A stretch of 64,000 nt of DNA from Bolinopsis microptera (lineage: Eukaryota > Ctenophora > Tentaculata > Lobata > Bolinopsidae). The position numbers were made by a program, and so were the translations under genes. The DNA is taken from positions 868,001 through 932,000 of the forward strand of contig NC_087079.1 of assembly GCF_026151205.1 (NCBI RefSeq), in the 5' to 3' direction. Below, in pieces: positions 11,101 through 21,443 of the stretch (its first letter is position 1; each line of letters opens with the position of its first letter). The notes beneath the pieces were generated by a model. That model was not told the DNA's origin and searched no databases. It saw only the letters and a program-made list of their open reading frames with translations.

Positions 11101-11346
11101 TAACACCTTACAGCTTCAAGGGCGGCGTGGAAGACCGCAGTCAAACCTTTTCTCACTGATTCTACACGACCTTAGTGTTCGAAAATTATCGTTAAATAAT
11201 TTATGTGATTTAAACTATTTAACTTTAATCGCTCAAAATAGAGTTAAATGGAGAAGTATGCAAATTGCATGACTTTTGTGTGAGAAAGATTAGGGGACAG
11301 AAATGTTTACTTTGTTTACTATCTGTTTCTTAGAGCTTTTGTTTAT
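8173..11346 (+). mobile_element. Non-LTR retrotransposon (LINE), nearly complete
   Basis: The insertion is bounded by a 13-bp target-site duplication ATATAAACTCATA at 8160-8172 and 11347-11359. It holds one long reading frame (8174-11272) and a 74-bp 3' segment. The 5' end is one base before the ATG, so a 5' UTR is either absent or was truncated. The clean target duplication points to a fairly recent insertion. Confidence 0.88.
8174..11272 (+). pseudogene. LINE endonuclease/reverse transcriptase frame with one internal stop
   Basis: Reading through the single TAA at 8864-8866 (codon 231) gives one continuous 1,032-residue frame. An APE-type endonuclease comes first: FNIRG at about 39-43, IQETK at 74-78, VYGPHK, LGDFNSKLG near 190, and SDHR at 300-303. 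The reverse transcriptase follows: GPDGIPNELL, YKQGRSCAD, motif A IDMSSAFDTI, AFQGDCLSGC, and the catalytic box YADD at about 775-778. The C-terminal part has RWRMLGHVLR and RRGRPQSNLF, a layout common in RTE- and Jockey/CR1-type elements; the clade is not resolved here. No frameshifts are evident. A single C-to-T change (CAA to TAA) would explain the stop. The element at 29958-32237 is a diverged relative. Confidence 0.85.
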
Positions 11347-11359
11347 ATATAAACTCATA

Positions 11360-11574
11360 CTTCATACAATTCTAAGTTCTTATGTACATGTTCAATGTTC
11401 ATGATTCGCTGTAGAATATAGGGCGGTTCAAAAAACCACTTTTCGTTCAAATAATTAGATATCACCTCTAATTAGTTGCTCTATAGGGTCAGGAACAACC
11501 AAAAAAATTTTTGTGTCTTTACGGTTTCGTATAATACTGACTTGGGCCACGCCCATATTTTTCACCAATTTTTG
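11360..11574. other. Stretch without recognisable genes
   Basis: Unique-looking sequence between the LINE target duplication and the foldback arm. It includes GGGCCACGCCCA (11555-11566) but no exon. Confidence 0.5.
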
Positions 11575-13416
11575 AACAGGTAAAATTCTCTAAATCGTCA
11601 ATTTAGTCACGAAGGAGTATGGGAGGAGATCTAAATGTGTGCTCCTCTAATATATACAGTAAGAAATGATTAACTTTAGTCGAGGTTTCAGGTCTCTACA
11701 ATGTCGGGAAGTTCCTGCAGGAATTTTCGCATTGCGCTGAAGCGCAAAATCTTCTTGGAACAAGGGAATTAATGAGGTCTTCATTTATTTGGGAAGTTGG
11801 TCGTTTAGCTCCGGACAGTCTATGCACGGTCCATGCAACAACAAGAGAACACTCCATGCACGGTCCCTGCACGGTTCCTGCACAATGAACACTTGATGCA
11901 CGGTCCCTGCACGGTCAGTCCCTGCACACTCCCTGCACGGTCTATGCACGGTCCCTGCACAGTAACATATGAACACCGGCTACTAGCCGGCTAGTAGCCA
12001 CTTTTGTAATAACAGCTCCTCAACTTCACATTACCAAACCGGCTACTAACCGGCACTTAAAAAGTGGTCACTAGCCGGCTACTAACCGGCTACTAGCCGG
12101 CTAGTGATCACAAAGTGGCTACTAACCGGCTACTAGGCGGTCACTAGCCGGCGATTAGCTGAGCTCTAAAGCAGACCTACCGGCTACTAACCTACTAAGC
12201 AGACCTACTAAGTAGGTATGCTTTAGAGCCAAGCTAATAGCCGGCTAGTGACCGGTTAGTAGCCACTTGGTGGCTACTAACCGGTTAGTAGCCGCAGGGA
12301 GTGTGCATAGACCGTGCAGGGAGTGTGTAGGGACTGACCGCGACCGTGCAGGGACCGTGCATGGAGTGTTCTCTTGTTGTTGTATGGACCGTGCAGGGAC
12401 CGTGCATAGACTGTCCGGAGCTAAACGACCAACTTGCCATTTATTTCTTCATAACTCGTCACTGACAGTCCGGACAGGATGAGCATTGACGAGATCCACT
12501 GATTACTTCATAGCTCGTCATTGATAGGATCAGTATTAAATGAGGTCGAATGATTACTTCATAGCTCGTCACTAACTGGATCAGCATAACATGACTAACA
12601 ACTAACGAGGTCCAGTGATCTTTTGCTGATACGTCAAGACAAGATCAGTAAATAGCTATAAATATCGAAAAAAATTAGCTTAGAAATTACAGAGTACAAA
12701 TGCCTTCTTTACAACTAACTCTTTGGCCTCATCTTTTTAAATCACTCAGTCCCTCTGAAACAAGATAATGCTTAGGACTAGGAGGAACTTAGTTAACTTT
12801 TTGTATGATTCAGTAAGAGGAAAATTCCTTAGTAAGCTAACATTCTTTTGTAGGATGTTACCACTTATCATATCTGTTATCCAGCATAATCCCACAACTA
12901 GACTCTCTTATTCTTGAGTCTTGACAATGACAGCAGCAATGTACACTATTTTGATGCTCGGTCCAGGTCTCCAAGAAAACCTTCCTTTTTATATTCTCAT
13001 ATTGTGTGTTAGTTTGGTGTGAAGTATTATTTTCTTTTTTTAAACTAACTGTGTTAAACTAAATTGATATCAGTTAAAGATGATATATTTTTACAGGTAT
13101 AATTCTTATAATTGACGATTAAGAGATATGGGAGTGTGTTCAGGACTCTGAAAGTGGCATACTCTCATAGCAATGGTATGAAATGGTTAACTTTAGTCAA
13201 GGTCTCATGTCTCTACGACCTTCGCTTTTGGCGCTGTGAATCTTGCGCTTCAAGCGCAATGCGCAAATTCCTGCAGGAACTTCCCGACATTGTAGAGACC
13301 CGAGACCTCGAATAAGGTTAACCATTTCCTACTGTTTATATTAGAGGAGCACACATTTAGAACTCCTCCCATACTCCTTCGTGACTAAATTGACGATTTA
13401 GAGAATGTTACCTGTT
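11575..13416. mobile_element. Large nested foldback element
   Basis: The outer arms are imperfect reverse complements, about 180 bp each (11575-11756 and 13239-13416), and include GGGAAGTTCCTGCAGGAATT. Inside is a second pair of arms (11794-11960 and 12288-12436) made of copies of CATGCACGGTCCCTGCACGG. The core (about 11970-12290) is built from CCGGCTACTAACCGGCTACT in both orientations. At 12440-12620 there are three roughly 60-bp tandem copies starting near ACTTCATAGCTCGTCACTGA. The rest (12620-13239) shows nothing recognisable. There is no transposase, so it would be non-autonomous. The termini and any target duplication are unclear because the right end abuts another element. Confidence 0.65.
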
Positions 13417-13432
13417 AAAATTTTGTGCCGAG

Positions 13433-13520
13433 ATTTACCTCATTTTACCTCATGAGGCCAGCCAAAAAAGGCAAAATTGGTATGAGGTAAAATGAGGTAA
13501 AATGAGGTTGACCCCCCCCC
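13433..13520. mobile_element. Short foldback element with C-run terminus, copy 2
   Basis: It has the same centre as copy 1 (CCAGCCAAAAAAGGCAAAAT) and the same TTTACCTCATTTTACCTCAT arm. It ends in ATGAGGTTGA followed by nine C (13512-13520). It lies just beside the right arm of the large foldback element. Confidence 0.75.
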
Positions 13521-14164
13521 AATATAACTTCTTTACCTGTATGATTCTCTGCTTAGTGCCCATCAACTTAATAACACCAGAATGTGTGTGTGTCTGTGTG
13601 TCTGTGTGTCTGTGTGTGTGTCTGTGAGTGTGTCTGTGTGTGTGTAATTTCCGAACGGTTATACAAAAAAAACGGTAATAGTTACGGGACTGGTTTTTTT
13701 CGGTATAGTGCTGACAAAACTCTGACGAAGCCCATAAGCAAATTTTATAAAAATCGGCCGGTGGTAAGTGGTTTAATTGATGATTTTGTTCCAGAAATGT
13801 GACATAAATGGATGGGAGAGAGAACGAGGAGGATAACATGTACCGTAATTAGTTTAGCCCCACGTAATACTATAAGCTTAGAGCTCACTCTTGCGGCCGC
13901 TTTGTTTCAACTGTAGGGAGATTTCATACTTTCATAAGACAGCGTTATGCGTGATATCAAATATATAATGCGGTTGTATACTTTTACATTGCAACTGTGA
14001 CAGTAAACTGTAAAGTCCCGGCCGAAGGCACGGGTTACACTAGTAATAAGATAATATGCTACAATTTTTGTCGACTTGGGTAATAGTTTGGAGGTAGGAG
14101 CTATGATATGTAGATGTGGGATTTGATTGAATTTGAATGAAGAGGTAGGTAAGGTAATATGGGA

Positions 14165-14165
<1 letters not shown>
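13521..14165. other. Stretch without genes, containing a TG-rich microsatellite
   Basis: A (TG)n/TCTG microsatellite occupies about 13580-13646. Frames on both strands through it are artefacts. The remainder shows no exon or repeat that could be recognised. Confidence 0.6.

Positions 14166-14243
<78 letters not shown>
14166..14243. repeat. Homopolymer of 78 C
   Basis: An uninterrupted run of 78 cytosines abuts the third foldback element. Its length is likely to vary between individuals and between sequencing reads. Confidence 0.9.
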
Positions 14244-14244
<1 letters not shown>

Positions 14245-14357
14245 CAACTAGATTTATTACCTCATTTTACCTCTTTTACTCATTTTTCCTCATTTTACTC
14301 ATCCAATTTTGCCTTTTTTGGCTGGCCTCATGAGGTAAAATGAGGTTGACCCCCCCC
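14244..14357. mobile_element. Short foldback element, copy 3 (inverted relative to copies 1 and 2)
   Basis: It reads CCAATTTTGCCTTTTTTGGC in the centre and ATGAGGTTGAC followed by a C-run (14350-14357) at the right. The left arm is expanded by extra CTCATTTTACC-like units. Together with the 78-C run it is flanked by homopolymers on both sides. Confidence 0.7.
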
Positions 14358-14417
14358 AAATGCGTTTTAATAAAACATTTTGTTTTTTAAACCAATAACA
14401 ATTAATTTGTGTTAACT

Positions 14418-16930
14418 GATGTGGAGGAGGAGGAAGGACTGAGGAGAGGAGGAACTGGGAGGACAGGGAGGAAGACTGAGGAGGACCAGGACGAGGACAT
14501 AGGAGGATGAGGACGAGGACTAGGAGAGGACTAGGAGGATGAGGGACGAGGACTAAGGACGATGAGGATGAGGACGAGATAAGGAAGAGGAGGAGGACGA
14601 CCGAGGAGGAGGACTGATTAGGAGGAGAAGGAATTAGGAGGAGAAGGAAGAGAAGAAGGAGGAGGAGGATGAGGATGAGAAGGCAGTATCGAGATAGCCC
14701 GACCACTGTCCGCGGACAACTGTCCGCGGACACCTGTCTACCAGATCATATTACTGCATAATAACAGTATCCATGAATCATTAATTTAATTTAATTAAAT
14801 TGTAAAGGTGTAAATTACTGGATCAAACTATTGATTTCGATTCAAATGGTGGGCTTCTCGGATATAATTAGTTACGAATAATATTGATTGCTCAATGAAA
14901 TAAATTGAGTACGATTAAAATGTGGTATATAAGGTGGTTCGTTTTTGGTTCGATGTATTATCAGTTGCCATCATTCAACAACAACAACACTATTCCAATT
15001 TCCGGACATGGTACTCTTCTGTCTAATGGACGGAATTATGGACCCACCGCCTCCTAGAGAAGCTCGAGACTTACTATTCCAGAAAAACCTCCTAATTCTA
15101 TAATGAGCTCATGTCTGGTCCTGGGTGTAATGCTGTCCTGGTTCCCTGCTCGTCTCGAAGTTCTCCAGGGGATGGTGTGAACCCTGCTTGATTCAGGGAT
15201 TGATATGAACCCTGTTTGATTCAGGGGATACTGTATTAGGCAAGTATGATCTGGTAGACAGGTGTTCGTGGACATGTTGTTCGTGGACAGTTGTCCGCGG
15301 ACAGTTGTCCGCGGACAGTGGTCGGGCTATCTCGATACTGCCGATGAGAACTGAGGAGGAGGAGGAGAAGGACGAAGACTGAGGAGGAAAGAGGAGGACC
15401 GAGGAGGGGACTGAGGAGGAGGAGGACTGAAGTGGAGAAGGGAGGACTGAAGAAGAGGAGCAGGATTGTGAGAAGGAGGACGAGGAAGGAGGAGAAGGTG
15501 GAGGACGTGAGCGGGACGAGGAGGAAGACTGAGGAGGAGGACTGTTAAAAAGAGAGAACGAGGATGAGGAGGAGGACTGAGGATGAGGAGGTAGGAAAAG
15601 GAGGATGGGGGAGGACTAAAGGACGGAGGAGGGACTGAGGAGGAGGACTAGGTGGAAGGAGGACTTAGGAGTAGGAGGAGAAGGAGGAAAAGGAGGCAAA
15701 AAGGTGGAGAAGGAGGGAGAAGGAGGAGGACTGAGGAGGAAGGAGGAGGATGAGGACTAAGGAGGAGGATGAGGAGGAGGCTGAGGGGACGGAGGACTGT
15801 GTGAAGAAGGAACGGAGGAGGAGGGCTGAGAGAGGGAAAGATGAGGGGAGAAGGAGGAGGACTTAGGAGTAGGAGAAGGAGGAGGAGGACTTGAGGAGGA
15901 CTGAGGAGGAGAGGACTGACGATGAGAAGGACTGAGGAGGAGATGGACTGACGAGGAGGACTTGACCGAGGGGATGAGGACTAAGGAGGAGGTTTGTGGA
16001 GGAGGGAGGCTGAGGAGGACTGTGATAAGGAGATTGAGGCGGAGGGATGAGGAGGAAGATGAGGAGAGAAGGAGGAGGGCTTAGGAGTAGGAGAAGGAGG
16101 AGGGGTCTGGAGGGGAGGATGAGGAGACTGAGGAGGAGGAGGGAGGGACTGTTGAGGAGGGGATGAAGATGAGGACTGATGAGGACGAGGAGGAATATGA
16201 GGAGGGGACAGGACGAGGACTAAGGACGAGGAGGAGGAGGACGGACTGAGGAGGAGGAATGTTTAGGAGGAGAAGTAAGTAGGAGAAGGAGGAGGACCCC
16301 CGAGGAGGATCAGGAGGAGGAGTAAGGAGGGGTGAATGGGCGAGGGACTATAGGAGGAGATAAGGAGGACGAGGACAAGGACGAGGATGAGGTCGAGGTC
16401 GATTCATGAGGAGGGACAGAGGTTGAGGGTCTGATGAGGAGGAGATGGAGGTAGGAGGATGTGGGGCGGAGAAGGAGAAGGATGGGAAGGGGGTGGGTCT
16501 GAGGAGGAAGAGGTAGAGGATACCGAGGAGGTGGCCCGCTGCTTATTAGTGAGCTGGAGGACTCAGGAGGGGCGTCCTCATGAGGATGAGGAGGAGGACG
16601 CAGGAGGAGGAGGACGACTAGGTGGTGGAATGTGGAGGTCGGATGGGGTGGTGTATAGTGGTTCAGGTGGGTATCAGAGAGCTCCTGAGTGCGTGGCGGC
16701 CCTCGCTATTGATGATGAGGAGGTTGGTGTGCTTACGGTGTTGGTAGTAAGGTGATTGGAGGAGGACGGGGTGGAGGACTGAGGAGGAGAAGGGGATAGA
16801 GGAGGAGGCGTGAGGAGGACTGGAGGAGAAGGAGGAGGGACGAGGAGTCTGGAAGAGGACTGAAGAAGAGAGATAGAGAGGAGGAGAAGGGACTCAGGAG
16901 GAGGAAGGACTTAAGAGGAGGGGAGGAGGA
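14418..16930. repeat. GA-rich purine tract of GAGGAGGAC-type units
   Basis: About 1.85 kb of degenerate AGGAGGACTGAGGAGGA-like repeats, split by the transposon at 14682-15342. Stretches at 16500-16750 are less repetitive. The opposite strand is polypyrimidine, and long frames there (for example serine/leucine-rich ones near 14299-14733) are artefacts. Confidence 0.85.
14682..15342. mobile_element. 661-bp non-autonomous DNA transposon with 8-bp target duplication
   Basis: The ends are exact inverted repeats GGCAGTATCGAGATAGCCCG, and the arms extend to about 70 bp with copies of TGTCCGCGGACA. The flanks carry a perfect 8-bp duplication GATGAGAA (14674-14681 and 15343-15350). An 8-bp duplication is typical of hAT, Merlin or P-type elements. 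There is no transposase inside, so the superfamily remains open. Confidence 0.85.
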
Positions 16931-17910
16931 CATTTAAATGTTTTGTCTGTTTTTGTCCGTTTTTGTCCGCCACTACTTTTTGTCCGTTTTGAAAATACAG
17001 GGTACGAACGGACACAAAACATGATCCCCCGCCAAGCATGTGTTACGATACAAAGGTACTTGACTATTCATTTAAGGTGCAGTGTACTAGTGATTTTATG
17101 GTATGTTTACTTGACGGACCACAAATATATAACCCGGTACCTAGTGTGGTACTAATACATAATAACAAGTAAACAGGGATAAAATTTATTGAGAGAACAA
17201 TCCGATCTCCGTCAATGCACTCGGGTCTGGGAGTACATGACAAAACTCCAACTATTAGTGAGCGTACTAGCCCCCTGTAGTGGAACAAACACATAAAACA
17301 TACTATTGGAATGGTCCTATTGGTTTGTTTTCTCATAACTATATAGCATTATATGGTAGGGTTTGGCGTTGAATTATATACTTATGAGAGGTTTTAGTAG
17401 TTAGAGAGCGTACTGTAAATTTCTCAATTTTCCGTTTTTTCCGATTCGATTTTGGCCCCCCTTCACAACCCTTCATATCGGACAGCGGGTTGGCCCCCCA
17501 CACTCTCCTCTCCTCCCAGTCCTCCTCTCTCCAGTCTCCTCCTCCAGGCCTCTCCTTTTCCCTCTTCCTCCTCCTCCTTCTCTCTTATCACTCATAAGTC
17601 CTTCTCCTCCTCCTCCTTCTTCCTCCATCCTCAGTTCTCCTCAGTCCTCCTCCTTCCTCCTCAGTATTCCCAGTCCTCATCCTTATCAGGCCTCGTAGTA
17701 CGATACCTTCTCAGGGTATATAGATTGCAGGCAACATTCTGCTTCCGACCACAATCATTGGTTGTTACCTAAGTTGGTGTGATCCCTTTCCATTTTAAAA
17801 CTTGTGTGGCCGCCGTTCCTGATCTGTCGACACCACCAATAGTAATACGCGTATCGATTCCTGCGTGCAAATAATACGGCATGGAACTGGTCACCGTATA
17901 CAGAAAAACT
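16931..17910. other. Intergenic stretch with a CT-rich block
   Basis: The first part has repeats of GTCTGTTTTTGTCCGTTTTT (16940-16995). At 17500-17680 a CT-rich block mirrors the composition of the preceding GA-rich tract. No gene is seen. Confidence 0.6.
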
Positions 17911-19527
17911 TGAAACTAATTCTCAGCTCCAGAATTATAGAAAGACTGGTGATTTTTTTGGACACATTTTTGCAAAACACTCCCAACTTCAGCTCATCGA
18001 GCGATTCTAAGTCGGATCCCTGCCGTTTGATAACAAATGCAGTAACTAGCTTTATAGAACTACAGAACTACCTTCTACTTTACCCAAGAAAAATAGAATA
18101 GTGCTGCTTCACTTGACGGAGGCTTTCTTGAAAAGTGATATGCTGTTCCGGAGAGAAGCGGATGGTCCTTTCTATGCTGAATTCTGTTTGACTGCTTTCG
18201 AATTGATCATTGAAGCAGATTCAAAATCCGATGAACTCAGAGATCTGTTTTCAAGTCCTGAAAATAAGCTCGTCTCCAATTTGATATCATTCGGTCATAA
18301 ATATCCGTACTTTTTTTATTTGGTGTCAAGGGTGATCGCAGAATTCTTGATGATTTGGAAAATACCTCACAGCTTCTAGAGCAGGCTACTTTCTTCTCTG
18401 CCAAGTGCATAAACCGTCTTGCTTTTGCAAATCATGTAAACGAATCTGGCCGCCGAGGTCTTCCGTGTGTAGATATGGAAGGCCGGAATTTGGTTTTAAT
18501 GATGAATATTAAGATCCTCCATGATACTATGCGTGCCGACCGTCTGGGCCAGCTTGAAGCTATGGAAAAAGAGTACAATATTATCCCCTCATTCTCACAT
18601 GTCTTAAACCAGACTGGAGATCACTTACTGGCTTCTACTATTGTCACTACTGGTCTTCAGGCAATGATTAAACAGCACGAATTGAACTTTCTTACGCAAG
18701 AAAAGTTGGAAGAGATAATGCCTATCGTCTGGAAGAAGATGAAGTTATCCAAGCACATGGAGAAAGTATCTTTGGAGTTCACCTACAGTGTCATGCTTCT
18801 ACTCTTTAAGTCTTGTTGTTCTCTGGACCTCTCAGTGCTCGAGTGCGTCCTTGTGAACGAGGTGATTGAACCAGCTTTCCGTTTGAACCCTGTGGATACA
18901 ACACTCCTCAAACTGCTTTGGATGATTGCCAAGTTTCCTAACTGTAAGCGGGTCTTCAAGAAACTTTGCAAGCTATCTTGCGACAAGTCAGTCGAATATA
19001 CTGCTCCAGGAAAAACTGAACTCGCCAAGATCTTCAAATTTATTTCTGACATTATCACTAAGTCGCTTGAAAGAGAGCCCCCTCACAAATTGAATTATCT
19101 ACAAAACATGACCAAGTGTATGGTGGAGATAGCTAGATCTAGTTCACTTGACGAGGAGATGTACGTTCTTGAAGACATGGTCTCCCCAGCAATGTGGCTT
19201 CTGAAGAAACAGAGTGGAGTTGGGTTAAAAACATATAAGAGATACGATGATTTAACTTGTAGAAGCTTTCAATAAACATGTGTTAATCGTCGTCAGCTGA
19301 ATGTGATGTGGTGGACAATGCTTATATGTGATTGAGTGGTGTCAGGGATGGAGGGTGGGGGAGGTGTGGGTGGGAAAGTGAAAATTACAGTACAATGTCA
19401 ATAAAAATTTAGTCTTCTGTTGAGGTTGAGAAGGAAATGCCAGATGGTCTGGACTTTAAGGATTTGGCAATTTTAGGAAGAATGGGGTCCCAGAGGGAAC
19501 TACATTTGGGTGCGCGGTCTGTTCTGT

Positions 19528-21237
19528 TCATAGCTGGTTGTCGTATTTGTATAGCTGCGAGTTCGGAGGGTCAGGACATGAGGATAAAGCTAAGGTCTCG
19601 ATTTCAGCAAGGCGGATTTCAGCTAGTTCAACAATGAGGGGGGATCCCATTGTACCACCTTCGTCTTGGGAGTAGAAGGAGCCGTTGAATTCAAGGTATG
19701 AGTTGTCAAGGCAAAAGTTGATAAGGGAGCCTATGGTGGTGGTGGTGACATTGGAGGGAAGACGAGAGGGGTTCTGTTCAAAGGAGGAGATGACAGTTTT
19801 GAGGGCTAGGCGCATGTCACAGGAGGTGTACAAGGATTGGACGTCTAAGGAGGCGTGGTAGTGGAAGGAGGGATTGAGAGAGGAGTCGAAGCGATGTTTG
19901 AAGTCGGAAGAGTCTTTGAGGCGTAAGGGGTTCTGGGCTAGGGGTTTGAGGAAAGATGCGAGGACTTTGTGGAGGGCTTGGAGGGGGGTGTTGTAGAAGC
20001 TGACTACGGGACGGATAGGTGCGCCGGGTTTGTGTATCTTAGGTTGTCCGTAAAGTTGAGGCCATCTAGGATGTAGGTTGCGCATCTTGTGGTAGAGGTC
20101 GGTCGTGATCTTCTTGTCGGTGTGTAGTTTCTTGAGGACTTTCTGTAGTTTAGTGGTAACGGATTGAGTGGGGTCTTTCGTTAAGAGGGTGTAACTACCT
20201 GAGGATAAGTGGTCGGTAACTTTGGTTATGTATTGATCGTGAGTCAGTACAACAGTGGCGTTGCCCTTATCAGCAGGAAGAAATTTCAATTCAGATTTCT
20301 TAGATTTTAAAGATTTAAGAGCGGTACGTTGTTGTGGAGTCAAATTGTCGGTGGTCATGTCACGTTTATTGTCAAATTTAGATAATACAGAGGTGACCTG
20401 ATATGTGGCTGAGGCTTCCATGCCTTCTCCTAGTTGTTTAGTGATATTCTGTATGAGGGGAGCCAGGTCGGGGGTAGGATCTGAGGTGGGTGTCGGGACG
20501 AACTTCAGTCCAAGGGAGAGGACGTCAGTTTCGGCTGTGGAGAGGGTCTGTCCAGAGAGGTTGATCACTGTTTTGGCTGTGGTGTCTTTCTTGGGGGTAG
20601 GTGAGGTCTTGAGGAGGGGACCATGAAATGTGGGAGAGGGTATGTCGAGCGTTTTAAGAGTGTCGTAGGGTGAGAGGAACGGGGTGTCGTATTCTGAGAG
20701 TAGTACCGCGAACTTCTTTTGGTGAGTAAGGAGTTGTTTTCTGTGGGTGTATGAGGATTTTTTGGTGTTGAGGTGTCCTAGTTTCTGAAAATATTGAGGG
20801 GTTATGAGTGATTCTATGTGTCTGAGGTTGTGCTCATAAGTGCGTTTGTGTTGTGCATATTTGAGGCGATAGTGGTTGAGTCTTTCAGTGATGAGGAGGT
20901 TAGATGCGTGAGTGAGGACTTCAGTTGAGCGTTTGGTGGATAGTGGGTTGGTGAGTCTGAGTCCCTTAGGGATGAGTGAGTGATCACGGCAGGCTTTCAG
21001 GAATGATATGTGACATGAGTTAATGGCCATGTGTTCTATGCTGTGAGAGGTGGTTTTGGCCAGTGTGGATGCATGCTGTCCAAATAGTGATATGAGTGAG
21101 TCATTAAATGAAAGGTGGGTGGTAGGGTTGATGTGTTGATTAGGTGTTTGTGTTGTAAGGTTGGTGTGTTGATTAGGTGTTTCTGTGGATTCTGCACTGT
21201 TTGCTGTCTGATCCATAGGGGTGGTGTTGCGTATCAA
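19528..21237 (-). pseudogene. Penelope-like protein, copy with internal deletion
   Basis: A 569-residue frame starts at the ATG 21237-21235. The N-terminal domain and the reverse transcriptase are intact up to just before the catalytic FVDD box (FLPADKGNATVV, LYGQPKIHKPG, SLYTSCDMRLAL, GGTMGSPLIVELAEI). An 868-bp deletion relative to the neighbouring copy then removes the FVDD box, the thumb and the GIY-YIG endonuclease. The junction sits at a GTTC-containing microhomology and shifts the frame, giving a 10-residue aberrant tail. This copy cannot be autonomous. Confidence 0.85.
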
Positions 21238-21443
21238 AATAAAACTGAGTGGAGTTGGGTTAAAAACATATAAGAGATACGATGATTTAACTTGTAGAAG
21301 CTTTCAATAAACATGTGTTAATCGTCGTCAGCTGAATGTGATGTGGTGGACAATGCTTATATGTGATTGAGTGGTGTCAGGGATGGAGGGTGGGGGAGGT
21401 GTGGGTGGGAAAGTGAAAATTACAGTACAATGTCAATAAAAAT

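Noticed and set aside
14127-14333. Frame with a long polyproline run
   Set aside because: It is the translation of the 78-C homopolymer.
16459-16755. 98-codon frame in the less repetitive part of the GA tract
   Set aside because: Acidic and glycine-rich content follows from the purine repeat; no splice or homology support.
17452-17772. Serine/proline-rich frame
   Set aside because: Translation of the CT-rich block.
21280-21350. Hammerhead ribozyme in the Penelope pseudo-LTR
   Set aside because: On the minus strand CTGACGA, a pairing stem and GAAA are present, but the base pair next to the core is mismatched and no stem I could be drawn.
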